From: Rhodocyclaceae bacterium UBA2271
GTDB taxonomy: Bacteria; Pseudomonadota; Gammaproteobacteria; Burkholderiales; Rhodocyclaceae
DNA: 63,594 nucleotides
Direction: 5' to 3'
Assembly: GCA_002347405.1 (NCBI GenBank)
Contig: DDXB01000027.1
Coordinates: forward strand, 1,686-65,279
A model generated the notes under the pieces. The model was not told where the DNA came from and did not search any database. It was given only the letters and a program-made list of their open reading frames with translations. Below are positions 7,753 through 19,119 of this stretch, in pieces. Both the position numbers and the translations under genes were made by a program. The number at the start of each line of letters is the position of its first letter. Position 1 is the stretch's first letter.

Positions 7753-8841
7753 TCACAGAGATTTTTCCAGCGCTGTGAGAAAACGGGCGTTCTCGGTTTC
7801 GAGACCGATGGTCACCCGCAGGTGGTTCGGCAGGCCATAACCGCCAATGGGACGGACGATGACCCCCTGCTGCAACAGTTTTTGGTTCACTACCGCGCCA
7901 GCGCTGACGGCAAAGGTGACAAAGTTGCCATGCGAAGGAATGTGCTCGAGGCCAAGCCGCTTCAGGCCGGCGACGATCTGCTCCATGCCGCGCCGGTTGA
8001 TCTGGTAGGACTCGGCGACGAACAGATGATCGTCAAGCGCTGCGCGGGCCGCCACCAGCGCCAGATTGTTGAGGTTGAAGGGTTGGCGCACGCGGTTCAT
8101 CAGGTCGGCGAGTTCTGCCGAGGCGACGGCGAAGCCGACGCGCAGGCCGGCCAGACCATAGATTTTCGAGAAAGTGCGGGTGATGATCAGGTTGGAAAAA
8201 TCCTTCAGCCAGGCGACGCTGTCGACACGTTCGGCCGGCGGCAGGTAATCGTTATAAGCCTCGTCAAGCACCACAACCACATCCTTTGGCACCGCCTCAA
8301 GGAAGGCGCGCACCTCCGGGTAGGGCAGGAAATTCCCGGTCGGATTGTTCGGGTTGGCAATCCAGATCAGGCGCGTATCCGGCCGGATGGCGGCACGCAG
8401 CGCCTGCAGGTCATGGCCGAAGTGTTTGGCCGGGGCAACGACACATTCGGCACCCGTAGAGAGCGTCGCAAGAGGATAAACGGCGAAGGCGTGTTGCGAA
8501 AACACCGCCGAGCGTCCCGGTGCCAGAAACACCCGCGCTGCCAGGTCAAGCACATCGTTCGAGCCATTGCCGAGGACAACTTGATCCTGCCCGACCCCCA
8601 TCTGTTCGGCCAGGGCGCGGATCAATTCAAACTGATCCGGGTAGCGTTCCAGTCCGTCCAGTGCGGCAATCACCGCGGCACGCGCCCTGGGGCTCATGCC
8701 CAGCGGGTTTTCGTTGGAGGCGAGCTTGACGATGCCCTCCACCGGCAGCCCCATCTCGCGGGCCAGTTCGCTGATCGGTTTGCCCGGCACATACGGTGAA
8801 ATGCTTTTTACATACGACAGGGCTTGTGTGCTGATACTCAT
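7753..8841 (-). CDS. hisC: Histidinol-phosphate / aromatic amino acid aminotransferase
   Basis: A 362-residue class I/II PLP-dependent aminotransferase of the HisC family. ASNENPLG near the N-terminus, NPNNPTGN, and TRTFSKIYGLAGLRVG with the PLP lysine are all present. In this supra-operon, between pheA and tyrA, the enzyme is usually taken to transaminate aromatic keto acids as well as imidazole acetol-phosphate. The rest of the his operon is not in the window. Substrate preference cannot be read from the sequence. Confidence 0.92.
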   Translation of the reverse strand: MSISTQALSYVKSISPYVPGKPISELAREMGLPVEGIVKLASNENPLGMSPRARAAVIAALDGLERYPDQFELIRALAEQMGVGQDQVVLGNGSNDVLDLAARVFLAPGRSAVFSQHAFAVYPLATLSTGAECVVAPAKHFGHDLQALRAAIRPDTRLIWIANPNNPTGNFLPYPEVRAFLEAVPKDVVVVLDEAYNDYLPPAERVDSVAWLKDFSNLIITRTFSKIYGLAGLRVGFAVASAELADLMNRVRQPFNLNNLALVAARAALDDHLFVAESYQINRRGMEQIVAGLKRLGLEHIPSHGNFVTFAVSAGAVVNQKLLQQGVIVRPIGGYGLPNHLRVTIGLETENARFLTALEKSL

Positions 8842-8865
8842 GCCGACCTCGGATTTTGAATGGAG

Positions 8866-9969
8866 TTAATTGCTGGCGCGCGGGTAAGAACCAAGTTCCT
8901 TGAGGAAGCCGACACAGCCGCGCAGGTCTTCCAGGGCAGCGGCAAGCTTGGCATCCTGCCGGTGCCCTTCGATGTCGATGAAGAACACATACTCCCAGCG
9001 ACTGTTGCCGAAACCACGCGCCGGACGCGACTCGAAGCGGCTCATGGACACCTCATGGCGCTTGAGCGGTGTCAGCAGGTCATGCACCGCGCCCGGCTTG
9101 TTCTGGGCGGAACAGACAAACGAGGTCTTGTCCTGCCCATTGCCGGATGGACCGGCATCATGACCGGCCAGGGCGATGAAACGCGTGGTGTTGTTGGGGT
9201 CGTCCTCGATGTTGGCGGCAAGGACGTTCAATTCATACAGACGCGCCGCCGCTTCACCGGCAATCGCGCAGGATTCAGGGTCCTGTGCCGCCATGCGCGC
9301 CGCCTCGGCGTTGCTGGCGACCGGCACGCGGGCAATCGGTACGCCGTCAACCCGCGCCAGATTGCGATTCAGCCATTCGTGACATTGCGCCAGCGACTGG
9401 GCGTGCGAGTAAAGCCGTTTCACACTGTCGAGCGATGTGGCGCGTGTCATCAGGTTCTGGTGAATGCGCAGATTGACCTCGCCACAGATCATCAGGGGCG
9501 AGGTCAGCATCAGGTCCAGCGTGCGGCCGACAGAGCCCTCGGTCGAGTTTTCTACCGGCACGACGCCATAGTCGGCCTGACCGGATTCGACGGCCCGGAA
9601 GACGTCGTCAATGGTCAGGAAAGGCGTGAAGGTCGGCGCCGAACCAAAATGTTTTTTCGCGGCAGATTCGGTGAAGGTGCCGGCCGGGCCGAAATAGGCA
9701 ATCCGCAAGGGCTGCTCAAGCGCCAGGCAGGCGGACATGACCTCGCGGAAGATCGTGCGGACCGCCGCTTCCGGCAAGGGGCCAGGATTGGTCTCGGCAA
9801 TGCGCTTGAGTACCTGCGCCTCGCGTTCGGGGCGATAGATGTTGCCGTGCTTGATCGTGCCGACGCGCTGCGCCAGCCGCGCCCGTTCCGACAGCAGCCG
9901 CAACACCTCGTTGTCGATGTGATCAATGCCATCGCGCAGTTTGCCCAACTCGTCTTCACTGCTAGCCAT
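8866..9969 (-). CDS. pheA: Chorismate mutase / prephenate dehydratase (P-protein)
   Basis: A 367-residue bifunctional enzyme. Residues 1-90 are an AroQ-type helical chorismate mutase (LGKLRDGIDHIDNEVLRLL). From about residue 95 follows the prephenate dehydratase domain (YFGPAGTFTESAA, VPVENSTEGSVG), and a C-terminal ACT regulatory domain contains ESRPARGFGNSRWEYVFF. It commits chorismate to phenylalanine and is normally feedback-inhibited through the ACT domain. Its start overlaps the serC stop by 8 bp, indicating coupled translation. Confidence 0.96.
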   Translation of the reverse strand: MASSEDELGKLRDGIDHIDNEVLRLLSERARLAQRVGTIKHGNIYRPEREAQVLKRIAETNPGPLPEAAVRTIFREVMSACLALEQPLRIAYFGPAGTFTESAAKKHFGSAPTFTPFLTIDDVFRAVESGQADYGVVPVENSTEGSVGRTLDLMLTSPLMICGEVNLRIHQNLMTRATSLDSVKRLYSHAQSLAQCHEWLNRNLARVDGVPIARVPVASNAEAARMAAQDPESCAIAGEAAARLYELNVLAANIEDDPNNTTRFIALAGHDAGPSGNGQDKTSFVCSAQNKPGAVHDLLTPLKRHEVSMSRFESRPARGFGNSRWEYVFFIDIEGHRQDAKLAAALEDLRGCVGFLKELGSYPRASN

Positions 9970-11092
9970 GTTTGCGCTCGAACTCCTTCATAAAGCCAAC
10001 CAGAGCCTGCACTCCCGCCAGCGGCATGGCGTTGTAGATCGAGGCGCGCATGCCGCCCACCGATTTGTGACCCTTCAGTTGCAGCAGCCCGGCATCCTTG
10101 GCCCCGGCGAGGAAAACCTCGTTGAGTGACTCCTCCCGGAGAAAAAAGGGCACGTTCATGCGCGAACGGAAGGGCTTTGCGACGCGGGTCGTGTAGAAAT
10201 CGCCGGAATCGAGATAGCCGTAGAGCAGTTCGGCCTTGGCGATGTTGCGCTGCTCGATGGCCGCCAGCCCGCCTTGCCGCTTCAACCATTGGAAGACCAG
10301 TCCGGCGATGTAGATGCCGTAGGTCGGCGGCGTGTTGTACATCGAACCATTCGCCGCCACGGTCTTGAACTCGAAGGCCGACGGGCAAAACGGCAATGCC
10401 CGGTCGAGCAGGTCGTCGCGCACGATGACCAACGTCAGGCCGGCCGGGCCGATGTTCTTCTGCGCACCGCCGAAGATCAGGCCATAACGCGAGACATCGA
10501 TGGGGCGCGACAAGATGTGGGACGACATGTCGGCGACCAGCGGCAGAGCGGGTCGGCCCAGCGCGGCCAGGTCCGGCAACTCATTGAACTCGACACCGTC
10601 GATGGTCTCGTTGGTGCAGACAAAGAGATAGGCCGGATCGGCCGACAATTGAAAAGTCGGCGCCCCTGAGACGGCGTCAGCCGACTCAGTCGTAAATTCG
10701 GGGACGGCGAGGTAGGGACCGGTCAGGGAGCCGGCGGCCAGATGGGGCGCGCAATATTTCTTCGCTTCCTTGAATGACTTCGCCGACCAAGTGCCGGTAA
10801 TCACATAGTCGGCAGTTTTTTTATCGCCCAGCAGGTTCAGCGGAATGAGCGCGTTTTGGGCAATCGCCCCGCCCTGCATGAAGAGAATTTTGTAATTGTC
10901 CGGCACCGCCAGCAACTCGCGCAAATCCGCCTCGGCCTGGGCGGCGATGCTCGTGAACTCCTTGCCGCGATGGCTCATCTCCATCACCGACATGCCCGCG
11001 CCATGCCAGTCGAGCATTTCCTCCGCAGCCTGCCGCAGCACCTCCTCCGGAAGAGCAGCCGGGCCAGCGCTGAAATTGAAGGGGCGGGTCAT
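9962..11092 (-). CDS. serC: Phosphoserine aminotransferase
   Basis: A 376-residue class V PLP aminotransferase beginning MTRPFNFSAGPAALPEEV, a hallmark of SerC. It supplies serine and also acts in pyridoxine synthesis. I chose the ATG at 11092 because GCGAAGG lies upstream and the family starts there; a start at 11119 would add nine residues encoded by the upstream repeat. Residues about 139-147 (AVSGAPTF) overlap a diverged copy of the 24-bp repeat, just before the conserved CTNETIDG motif. The serC-pheA-hisC-tyrA-aroA order is the classical mixed-function supra-operon. Confidence 0.95.
   Translation of the reverse strand: MTRPFNFSAGPAALPEEVLRQAAEEMLDWHGAGMSVMEMSHRGKEFTSIAAQAEADLRELLAVPDNYKILFMQGGAIAQNALIPLNLLGDKKTADYVITGTWSAKSFKEAKKYCAPHLAAGSLTGPYLAVPEFTTESADAVSGAPTFQLSADPAYLFVCTNETIDGVEFNELPDLAALGRPALPLVADMSSHILSRPIDVSRYGLIFGGAQKNIGPAGLTLVIVRDDLLDRALPFCPSAFEFKTVAANGSMYNTPPTYGIYIAGLVFQWLKRQGGLAAIEQRNIAKAELLYGYLDSGDFYTTRVAKPFRSRMNVPFFLREESLNEVFLAGAKDAGLLQLKGHKSVGGMRASIYNAMPLAGVQALVGFMKEFERKHG
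10653..10676 (+). repeat. Dispersed 24-bp repeat, partial copy 5 (inside serC)
   Basis: Both ends match (AAAGTCGGCGC and GACGGCG) but the middle six bases differ. It is antisense to the gene. Confidence 0.55.
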
Positions 11093-11104
11093 CGCGATGC
11101 CTTC

Positions 11105-11203
11105 GCCGGGACGCCCCAAGAAGGCATCCGCCGCCCGGTGGGGGGCAGCGAGCCAGGTTTGTGGCCGAAGGGAATCCCTGTGGGACGAGCGTGGGGGGCC
11201 ATT
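11105..11203. repeat. Intergenic element with CCCCAAG end, inverted relative to 7675
   Basis: Read on the minus strand it begins TGGCCCCCCACGCTCG, contains GGCTCGCTGCCCCCCACC and ends TTGGGGCGTCCCGGCG. The element at 63170-63236 shows the same three blocks in the same order. It fills the serC-gyrA gap. Confidence 0.65.
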
Positions 11204-11204
11204 A

Positions 11205-13772
<2,568 letters not shown>

Positions 13773-13908
13773 GTAGGTAGCCGCCCCCGCGAAAAGGGCT
13801 CAATCAGAAACCCGCGATCTTAACATGCCTAAGCTGCCGGACCGTACCCGCCCGTCAAGTGTTCTTTTGCGCTAACGTGCAGCCAGTAAGCCACTTTTTT
13901 GAAACCCA

Positions 13909-15261
13909 ATGGCCTCCACCACCGATCTTTCAACCGCCACAATAAAACAAGTCGATCAAGTCGTTGACGCGCGCTGGATCATTCCCATAGAGCCGGCTGA
14001 TGTGGTTCTCGAGAACCACAGCCTGATCATTCAGGGGGACCGCATCCTTGACCTTCTGCCCACAGCCGAGGCGGTGACGCGCTATGTCGGCAAGCGACAT
14101 TTCCGGCTGACCGAGCACGTATTGATGCCGGGGTTGGTCAATCTGCACACCCACGCCGCCATGAGCCTGTTGCGTGGCTACGCCGACGACATGCCCCTGA
14201 TGCGCTGGCTGCAGGAGCGCATCTGGCCGGCCGAAAGCCGCAATGTTTCAGCCGACTTCGTGCGTGATGGCACCCAACTGGCCTGCTGGGAAATGCTGAG
14301 GGGCGGCGTCACCTGCTTCAACGACATGTATTTTTTCCCGCAGGCCGCTGCCGAAGCCGCTCTGGCCGCCGGCATGCGTGCCGCCCTGGGCATCACCGTA
14401 TTCGAGTTTCCCAGCGCTTACGGGAGCGGCGCCGAAGATTATCTCGTGAAGGGTTTGGCGATACGGGAAGCGCTGCTTGACGAACCGCTGCTTTCCTTCT
14501 GCCTGGCGCCGCATGCCCCCTATACCGTTGCCGACAGCAGCTTTGAACGGGTCGCCCTCCTCGCCGATCAGCTTGACCTCCCGGTACACATCCATCTCCA
14601 TGAAACACAGGAAGAGATTGCGGACAGCCTGAAAGCGCATGGCGTGCGACCACTGGAACGGCTACGCCGCCTCGGACTGCTCGGACCGGGGCTTATCGCC
14701 GTGCATGCCGTTCATCTCGATACAAACGAGATCGGCCTGCTGGCCACCCACGGTTGCCATGTCGCGCATTGCCCGACCTCGAACATGAAACTGGCCAGCG
14801 GGATTGCCCCGGTTGGCGCATTGCTCCAGCATGGCGTAGGCGTCGGGCTAGGCAGCGATGGTGCCGCCAGCAACAACCGGCTCGACGTATTCCAGGAGAT
14901 GCGCCAGGCAGCCTTGCTAGCCAAAGTGACGAGTCAGGATGCCGCCAGCCTGCCAGCCCACCAGGCACTCAGAATGGCCACCCTGGAAGGAGCACGGGCA
15001 CTGGGGCTGGCTGAACAAATCGGTTCCCTTGAATCCGGCAAGGCGGCCGACCTTCTTGCGGTGCGCCTTGACGAATGGGATTTACAGCCTTGTTATTGCC
15101 CAGCCTCTCATCTAGTCTATACAGTGGGAAGGGAGCAGGTCAGTCATGTCTGGGTTGCCGGAATGTTGCGAATAGACGACAGAATTCCAGTTGATCTCGA
15201 CATCCAAGTATTGCTCTTGAATACAAAGATGTGGCAAAATACACTCCTAAATCAGAATTAG
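13909..15261 (+). CDS. mtaD: 5-methylthioadenosine / S-adenosylhomocysteine deaminase-type amidohydrolase
   Basis: A 450-residue TRZ/ATZ-family metal hydrolase. Metal-site motifs are visible: NLHTHAAMSLLRG, HIHLHETQEEI and GSDGAASNN. Enzymes of this type deaminate adenosine-like compounds arising from S-adenosylmethionine use, which fits the nearby methyltransferase gene ubiG. It is divergent from gyrA; the 136-bp gap must hold both promoters. The last 60 codons are visibly poorer in GC than the rest, and the C-terminus (NTKMWQNTLLNQN) looks atypical. The exact substrate is inferred from family only. Confidence 0.82.
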   Translation: MASTTDLSTATIKQVDQVVDARWIIPIEPADVVLENHSLIIQGDRILDLLPTAEAVTRYVGKRHFRLTEHVLMPGLVNLHTHAAMSLLRGYADDMPLMRWLQERIWPAESRNVSADFVRDGTQLACWEMLRGGVTCFNDMYFFPQAAAEAALAAGMRAALGITVFEFPSAYGSGAEDYLVKGLAIREALLDEPLLSFCLAPHAPYTVADSSFERVALLADQLDLPVHIHLHETQEEIADSLKAHGVRPLERLRRLGLLGPGLIAVHAVHLDTNEIGLLATHGCHVAHCPTSNMKLASGIAPVGALLQHGVGVGLGSDGAASNNRLDVFQEMRQAALLAKVTSQDAASLPAHQALRMATLEGARALGLAEQIGSLESGKAADLLAVRLDEWDLQPCYCPASHLVYTVGREQVSHVWVAGMLRIDDRIPVDLDIQVLLLNTKMWQNTLLNQN

Positions 15262-15398
15262 CTTATGGGCGCATGAAGGGCGCCAAGGTGGAGTCTTAAC
15301 CTATTCATCTTGTATTCCTTTGAATCGACCATAAACTTCTACCAAACCATAATTCATTTTCCCCTCCCGCATTTCATACTAAGAAAAGGAAGACAAAC

Positions 15399-16070
15399 AT
15401 GATCAAAACCGTCTCCAAGAGCATCCTGTTGGCCGCCTCGCTGGCTTTTATCAGTGTAGCTGCCCTGGCTCAGACCCCGGGCGTCGACACGAAGGGCAAC
15501 GTCGGTTACGTCATCGACGCGCGCGGCAATGTCGCCAAGAGCGGCACCGGCCTGTGCTGGCGTACCGGTTACTGGACCCCCGCCATGGCCATCGCCGAGT
15601 GCGATCCCGATCTGGTCAAGAAAGATGCCCCGATTGCCGCTGCGCCGGCTGCTCCGGCTCCGGCTCCCGCTGCTGCACCTAAGCCAGCCGCCCAGAAAGT
15701 AACCCTGGCTGCCGACGCCCTCTTCGACTTCGACAAGGCTGTGCTGCGCGCCGAAGGCAAGAGCAAGCTGGACAAGCTGGCCGATGACATCAAGGGTATC
15801 AAGCTGGAAGTCATCATCGCCGTCGGCCACGCCGACCGCATTGGTTCGGACGCTTACAACCAAAAACTCTCCGAGCGTCGCGCTGCCGCGGTCAAGGATT
15901 ACCTCGTCGGCAAAGGCGTCGAAGCCAACCGCGTTTATGCAGAAGGCAAGGGCGAGAAGCAGCCCGTTACCGGCGACAAGTGCGGCAAGAGCGTCGTCAA
16001 GTCCAAGCAGCTGATCGAGTGCCTGCAGCCTGATCGTCGCGTCGAAATCGAAGTGATCGGCACGAAATAA
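15399..16070 (+). CDS. ompA: OmpA-family outer membrane protein
   Basis: A 223-residue secreted protein. Residues 1-24 are a signal peptide ending ALA. An Ala/Pro-rich hinge lies at about residues 73-95. The C-terminal OmpA/MotB domain binds peptidoglycan (FDFDKAVLRAEGKSKLDKLA, VGHADRIGSDAYNQKLSERR). There is no large beta-barrel, so it is of the short OmpA-like type common in betaproteobacteria next to gyrA and ubiG. AAGGAAG seven bases before the ATG is a strong ribosome site. Two back-to-back terminators follow, which fits a highly expressed single gene. Confidence 0.92.
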   Translation: MIKTVSKSILLAASLAFISVAALAQTPGVDTKGNVGYVIDARGNVAKSGTGLCWRTGYWTPAMAIAECDPDLVKKDAPIAAAPAAPAPAPAAAPKPAAQKVTLAADALFDFDKAVLRAEGKSKLDKLADDIKGIKLEVIIAVGHADRIGSDAYNQKLSERRAAAVKDYLVGKGVEANRVYAEGKGEKQPVTGDKCGKSVVKSKQLIECLQPDRRVEIEVIGTK

Positions 16071-16095
16071 GCAAGCCGTAACCTCAGCCTCGCTG

Positions 16096-16136
16096 AAAAG
16101 CCTTCACATGATTTTATAAGCCTGTGAAGGCTTTTT
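16096..16136 (+). terminator. Rho-independent terminator 1 after ompA
   Basis: A 13-bp stem (AAAAGCCTTCACA pairing with TGTGAAGGCTTTT) closes a 14-nt loop and runs into a T tract. Confidence 0.9.
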
Positions 16137-16139
16137 AAG

Positions 16140-16163
16140 AAAGCCCTGCACTGCAGGGCTTTT
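16140..16163 (+). terminator. Rho-independent terminator 2 after ompA
   Basis: AAAGCCCTGC pairs with GCAGGGCTTT around a three-base loop, followed by T residues. It lies 3 bp beyond the first terminator. Confidence 0.85.
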
Positions 16164-16174
16164 CACTTTCTGGA

Positions 16175-16891
16175 ATGGCAATAATGAACACAAACACCAA
16201 CGTCGATCCGCAGGAAGTCGCCAAATTCAGTGATCTGGCGCATCGCTGGTGGGACCCGACTTCCGAGTTCAAGCCCTTGCACGACATCAACCCCCTGCGC
16301 CTGGGCTGGATTGATCGTTGCGTTGGACTGGCCGGCAAGCGAGTATTGGATGTTGGTTGCGGTGGCGGTCTGCTGACCGAAGGCATGGCGGGCTGCGGTG
16401 CCAGCGTGACCGGCATTGACCTGTCAGAAAAGGCGCTCGGTGTTGCCCGCCTCCATATGCTGGAAAGCGGCCGCAATGTCGATTATCGGCTCGTCGCCGC
16501 TGAAACACTCGCCGCAGAAGCCCCCGCCAGTTTCGACACCGTCACCTGCCTCGAAATGCTCGAACACGTGCCTGACCCCGCCAGCACCATTGCAGCCTGC
16601 GCCGCCCTGGTGAAACCCGGTGGTCAGGTCTTCTTCTCCACCATCAACCGCAACCCCAAGGCTTATCTGTTTGCGGTGATTGGTGCCGAATACATACTCA
16701 ACCTGTTGCCCAAGGGAACGCACGATTACGCCAAGTTCCTGCGTCCGGCTGAACTCGCCCGCTCTGCCCGGCAAGCCGGCCTCGACGTCAACGAAGTCAT
16801 CGGCATGACTTACAACCCGTTCACCCAGACTTACCGACTCGGTAACGACACCAGCGTCAACTACCTGATGAGAGCAGCACGCCCCAGCTGA
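16175..16891 (+). CDS. ubiG: Ubiquinone biosynthesis O-methyltransferase
   Basis: A 238-residue class I methyltransferase with the SAM-binding motif VLDVGCGGGLLTEGMA and the UbiG signature KFSDLAHRWWDPTSEFKPLH. It performs both O-methylations in ubiquinone synthesis. ATGs at 16175 and 16184 are both possible starts; neither has a clear ribosome site. It follows the ompA terminators, so it needs its own promoter or read-through. The gyrA-ompA-ubiG neighbourhood is conserved in proteobacteria. Confidence 0.95.
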   Translation: MAIMNTNTNVDPQEVAKFSDLAHRWWDPTSEFKPLHDINPLRLGWIDRCVGLAGKRVLDVGCGGGLLTEGMAGCGASVTGIDLSEKALGVARLHMLESGRNVDYRLVAAETLAAEAPASFDTVTCLEMLEHVPDPASTIAACAALVKPGGQVFFSTINRNPKAYLFAVIGAEYILNLLPKGTHDYAKFLRPAELARSARQAGLDVNEVIGMTYNPFTQTYRLGNDTSVNYLMRAARPS

Positions 16892-16895
16892 ACCA

Positions 16896-19049
16896 TCACC
16901 GCGCCGTGGCAGTTTCGCGGCGACGGTGGCTCAGGATAGCCGGTAGTGCCGCCAATACCAGCACGACCACCAACAAACCAAGTGGCCAGACGATCGGGCG
17001 GTTCCAGCGATCGCGCAGGGTCTGCCGCATGCTTGCATCGACGCGCTGATACTTCAGGGTGTTGTTGCCCACCTTGCTGGGTTTGCGATTCATCAACCAG
17101 ACATGGTGCAGGCTGTAGTCCTTGGGATGGAAGCCCCAGACCCACGGTGTATCTTCCTGCAGGATCACCATCATGCGATTGATCAACGCCTGCCGGCGAG
17201 GGCCATTCTCCATTGCACGCATCTGCTCGAATAACCGATCAAATTCCGCACTGGCATAGTTGGCAGCATTCTCCCCGTTGTGCTTGACCTTGCCTTGCGG
17301 TCCATACAGCAGAAACAGGAAGTTCTCAGGGTCGGGGTAATCGGCATTCCAGCCCAGATAGAACAACTGCACCGCACCCTTGCGCACCTTCTCCTGGAAA
17401 CGGTTGTAGTCGGTACTGCGCACGACCAGTTGGACATCGATCTTCTGGAACTGTTTGTTCAACCAGTCGATGCGTGTCTTGGCACCGACACCGGTGGCGG
17501 TGGTATCAAGATGAATGACCAGCGGCTCACCGGTCAGCGCATGCCGACCGGCCGGCCACCCCGCTGCGGCGAGCAATTGACGCGCCTGCGCAACAGATTT
17601 GCGGCGCGGCCCTTCCGGCGTCCAGTCGTACATCACTGGATTGACACCCTCCCGACCTGTTCGATAGCCAAAAATGCCGGGGGGAATCGGACCTTGCGCG
17701 GCGATCCCGCGACCGTTCTGAAAAATCGAAATGAACTCTTCCTGATCGATGGCAATTGAAATCGCCTGGCGCAGCTTGCGTGCCTGTTCGGTATTTCCGC
17801 CAACCAACGGGTCGAGCATGTTGTAGCCCATGTAAAAACTTGTCGTTGCCACCGATGTCGTCAGGCGAATACCCTGCGCCCGCATGTCGGCTGTCAGGGA
17901 TACGTCCCCACCTGAACCGATTTGTACGGCCTGATCGAATGAGTCAGACGAAATTCCCGATGCATCGTAATAGCCCTGCAAAAACTTGTTCCAGTAGGGA
18001 ATCTGCTCCTTCTCGCGCGTAAAGACGACCTTGTCGATAAAGGGCAAAGGCTTGCCGCAATCTTCAAGCAGGCCATCCTGCCGATCCTCTTCCTCGCCGT
18101 CGCAGGGATAGGTTTCACCCCGGAAGTTCGGGTTTCTTTCCAGCACCATGCGGGCATTCGGATTGTTTTCGGTCAGCATGTAGGGGCCGGTACCGACGGG
18201 ATACCAGTCGAGTGTCAGATTTTTTTCCGCCATGCCTGGCTGGCTGTGAAACTTGTCCGCTTCCCATGGCATCGGGGCAAAGAATGGCATGCTCAGCCAG
18301 TAGAGAAATTGCGGATACTTGCCCTTGATGCGAATGCGATAGCTGTAGCGATCAAGAACCTCGACGCCGGCCAGAATCTCATTGCGCAGGTCCAGCCAGT
18401 CGTCGGCGCTATCACGCCGTCCCGCCAGCGCCGACTTTTGCAAGTGTTGCGCCAGATCGCCGAGACCAACAATGTATTCGCTCATCAGCCCCAGGATCGG
18501 GGAATGCAAGCGCGGATGCGCCAGTCGCTTGATTCCATAAACATAATCAGCGGCCGTCAGTTCGCGCGAATCACGCTGCGTAAAGTCCGCCAGGACATGC
18601 TTTTGCGCCAGTTCAGCCGGCTGCAGATCATGATAAACAGGGTGTCCGGCAGCATTGCGGGCAAACGCCGGATGCGGCTGAAAACGAATCCCCGGCTTGA
18701 TCTCGATCACATAATCGGTGTATGCGATGCGCGCCGCCGCGGCCGTTTGCGGCAAGGTTTTTCCGGCCGCATCAAGGTAACGCGGCTGCGGAACGGCCGC
18801 CGCAGTGGCCGGTATCAGCTCATAGGGGCGGCGCAGGTAGTGATACTGCAAGGGTGGTTCGTATATCTGCGCCGTAAAGGTGATTTCGTCTGAACTGTAG
18901 GATTGCACCGGATCAAGGTGCTTGGGTCGATCAGTGAATGCCGAATAAAGCACATTGCGCCCACGCTCGGCTGCCGGATATGGATCGTTCCAGGCTGTGC
19001 CGCATGCCATGAGCAACATGGTAAGTAGCAAAATCGATAAATGGCGCAT
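16896..19049 (-). CDS. ABC transporter substrate-binding lipoprotein (family 5) with C-terminal membrane helix
   Basis: A 717-residue extracellular solute-binding protein of the peptide/nickel/oligopeptide class (DppA/OppA-like). I start at 19049 because the product then has a lipoprotein signal (MRHLSILLLTMLLMAC) with a LLMAC lipobox; a longer reading would run into fabI. Residues 204-212 (KSALAGRR) are an exact 24-bp repeat copy. The C-terminus has a clear membrane helix (VWPLGLLVVVLVLAALPAIL) followed by an Arg-rich tail, which is unusual because binding proteins normally end in the periplasm. No permease or ATPase gene is adjacent. The ligand is unknown. Confidence 0.85.
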   Translation of the reverse strand: MRHLSILLLTMLLMACGTAWNDPYPAAERGRNVLYSAFTDRPKHLDPVQSYSSDEITFTAQIYEPPLQYHYLRRPYELIPATAAAVPQPRYLDAAGKTLPQTAAAARIAYTDYVIEIKPGIRFQPHPAFARNAAGHPVYHDLQPAELAQKHVLADFTQRDSRELTAADYVYGIKRLAHPRLHSPILGLMSEYIVGLGDLAQHLQKSALAGRRDSADDWLDLRNEILAGVEVLDRYSYRIRIKGKYPQFLYWLSMPFFAPMPWEADKFHSQPGMAEKNLTLDWYPVGTGPYMLTENNPNARMVLERNPNFRGETYPCDGEEEDRQDGLLEDCGKPLPFIDKVVFTREKEQIPYWNKFLQGYYDASGISSDSFDQAVQIGSGGDVSLTADMRAQGIRLTTSVATTSFYMGYNMLDPLVGGNTEQARKLRQAISIAIDQEEFISIFQNGRGIAAQGPIPPGIFGYRTGREGVNPVMYDWTPEGPRRKSVAQARQLLAAAGWPAGRHALTGEPLVIHLDTTATGVGAKTRIDWLNKQFQKIDVQLVVRSTDYNRFQEKVRKGAVQLFYLGWNADYPDPENFLFLLYGPQGKVKHNGENAANYASAEFDRLFEQMRAMENGPRRQALINRMMVILQEDTPWVWGFHPKDYSLHHVWLMNRKPSKVGNNTLKYQRVDASMRQTLRDRWNRPIVWPLGLLVVVLVLAALPAILSHRRRETATAR
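18415..18438 (-). repeat. Dispersed 24-bp repeat, copy 7 (inside the solute-binding protein gene)
   Basis: Exact majority sequence, read in the same frame as in tyrA (KSALAGRR). Confidence 0.9.
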
Positions 19050-19119
19050 GGCGGCAAGTGTAATTGAATCGCAGCTATAATCAGCACCTCGAATCGGAAG
19101 GATAAAGGAAGGATTTATT

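Noticed and set aside
9628..9645. Possible further 24-bp repeat copy in pheA (GGTCGGCGCCGAACC)
   Set aside because: It matches only about ten bases, and the peptide it encodes (GSAPTFTPF) belongs to a region where PheA proteins are naturally similar.
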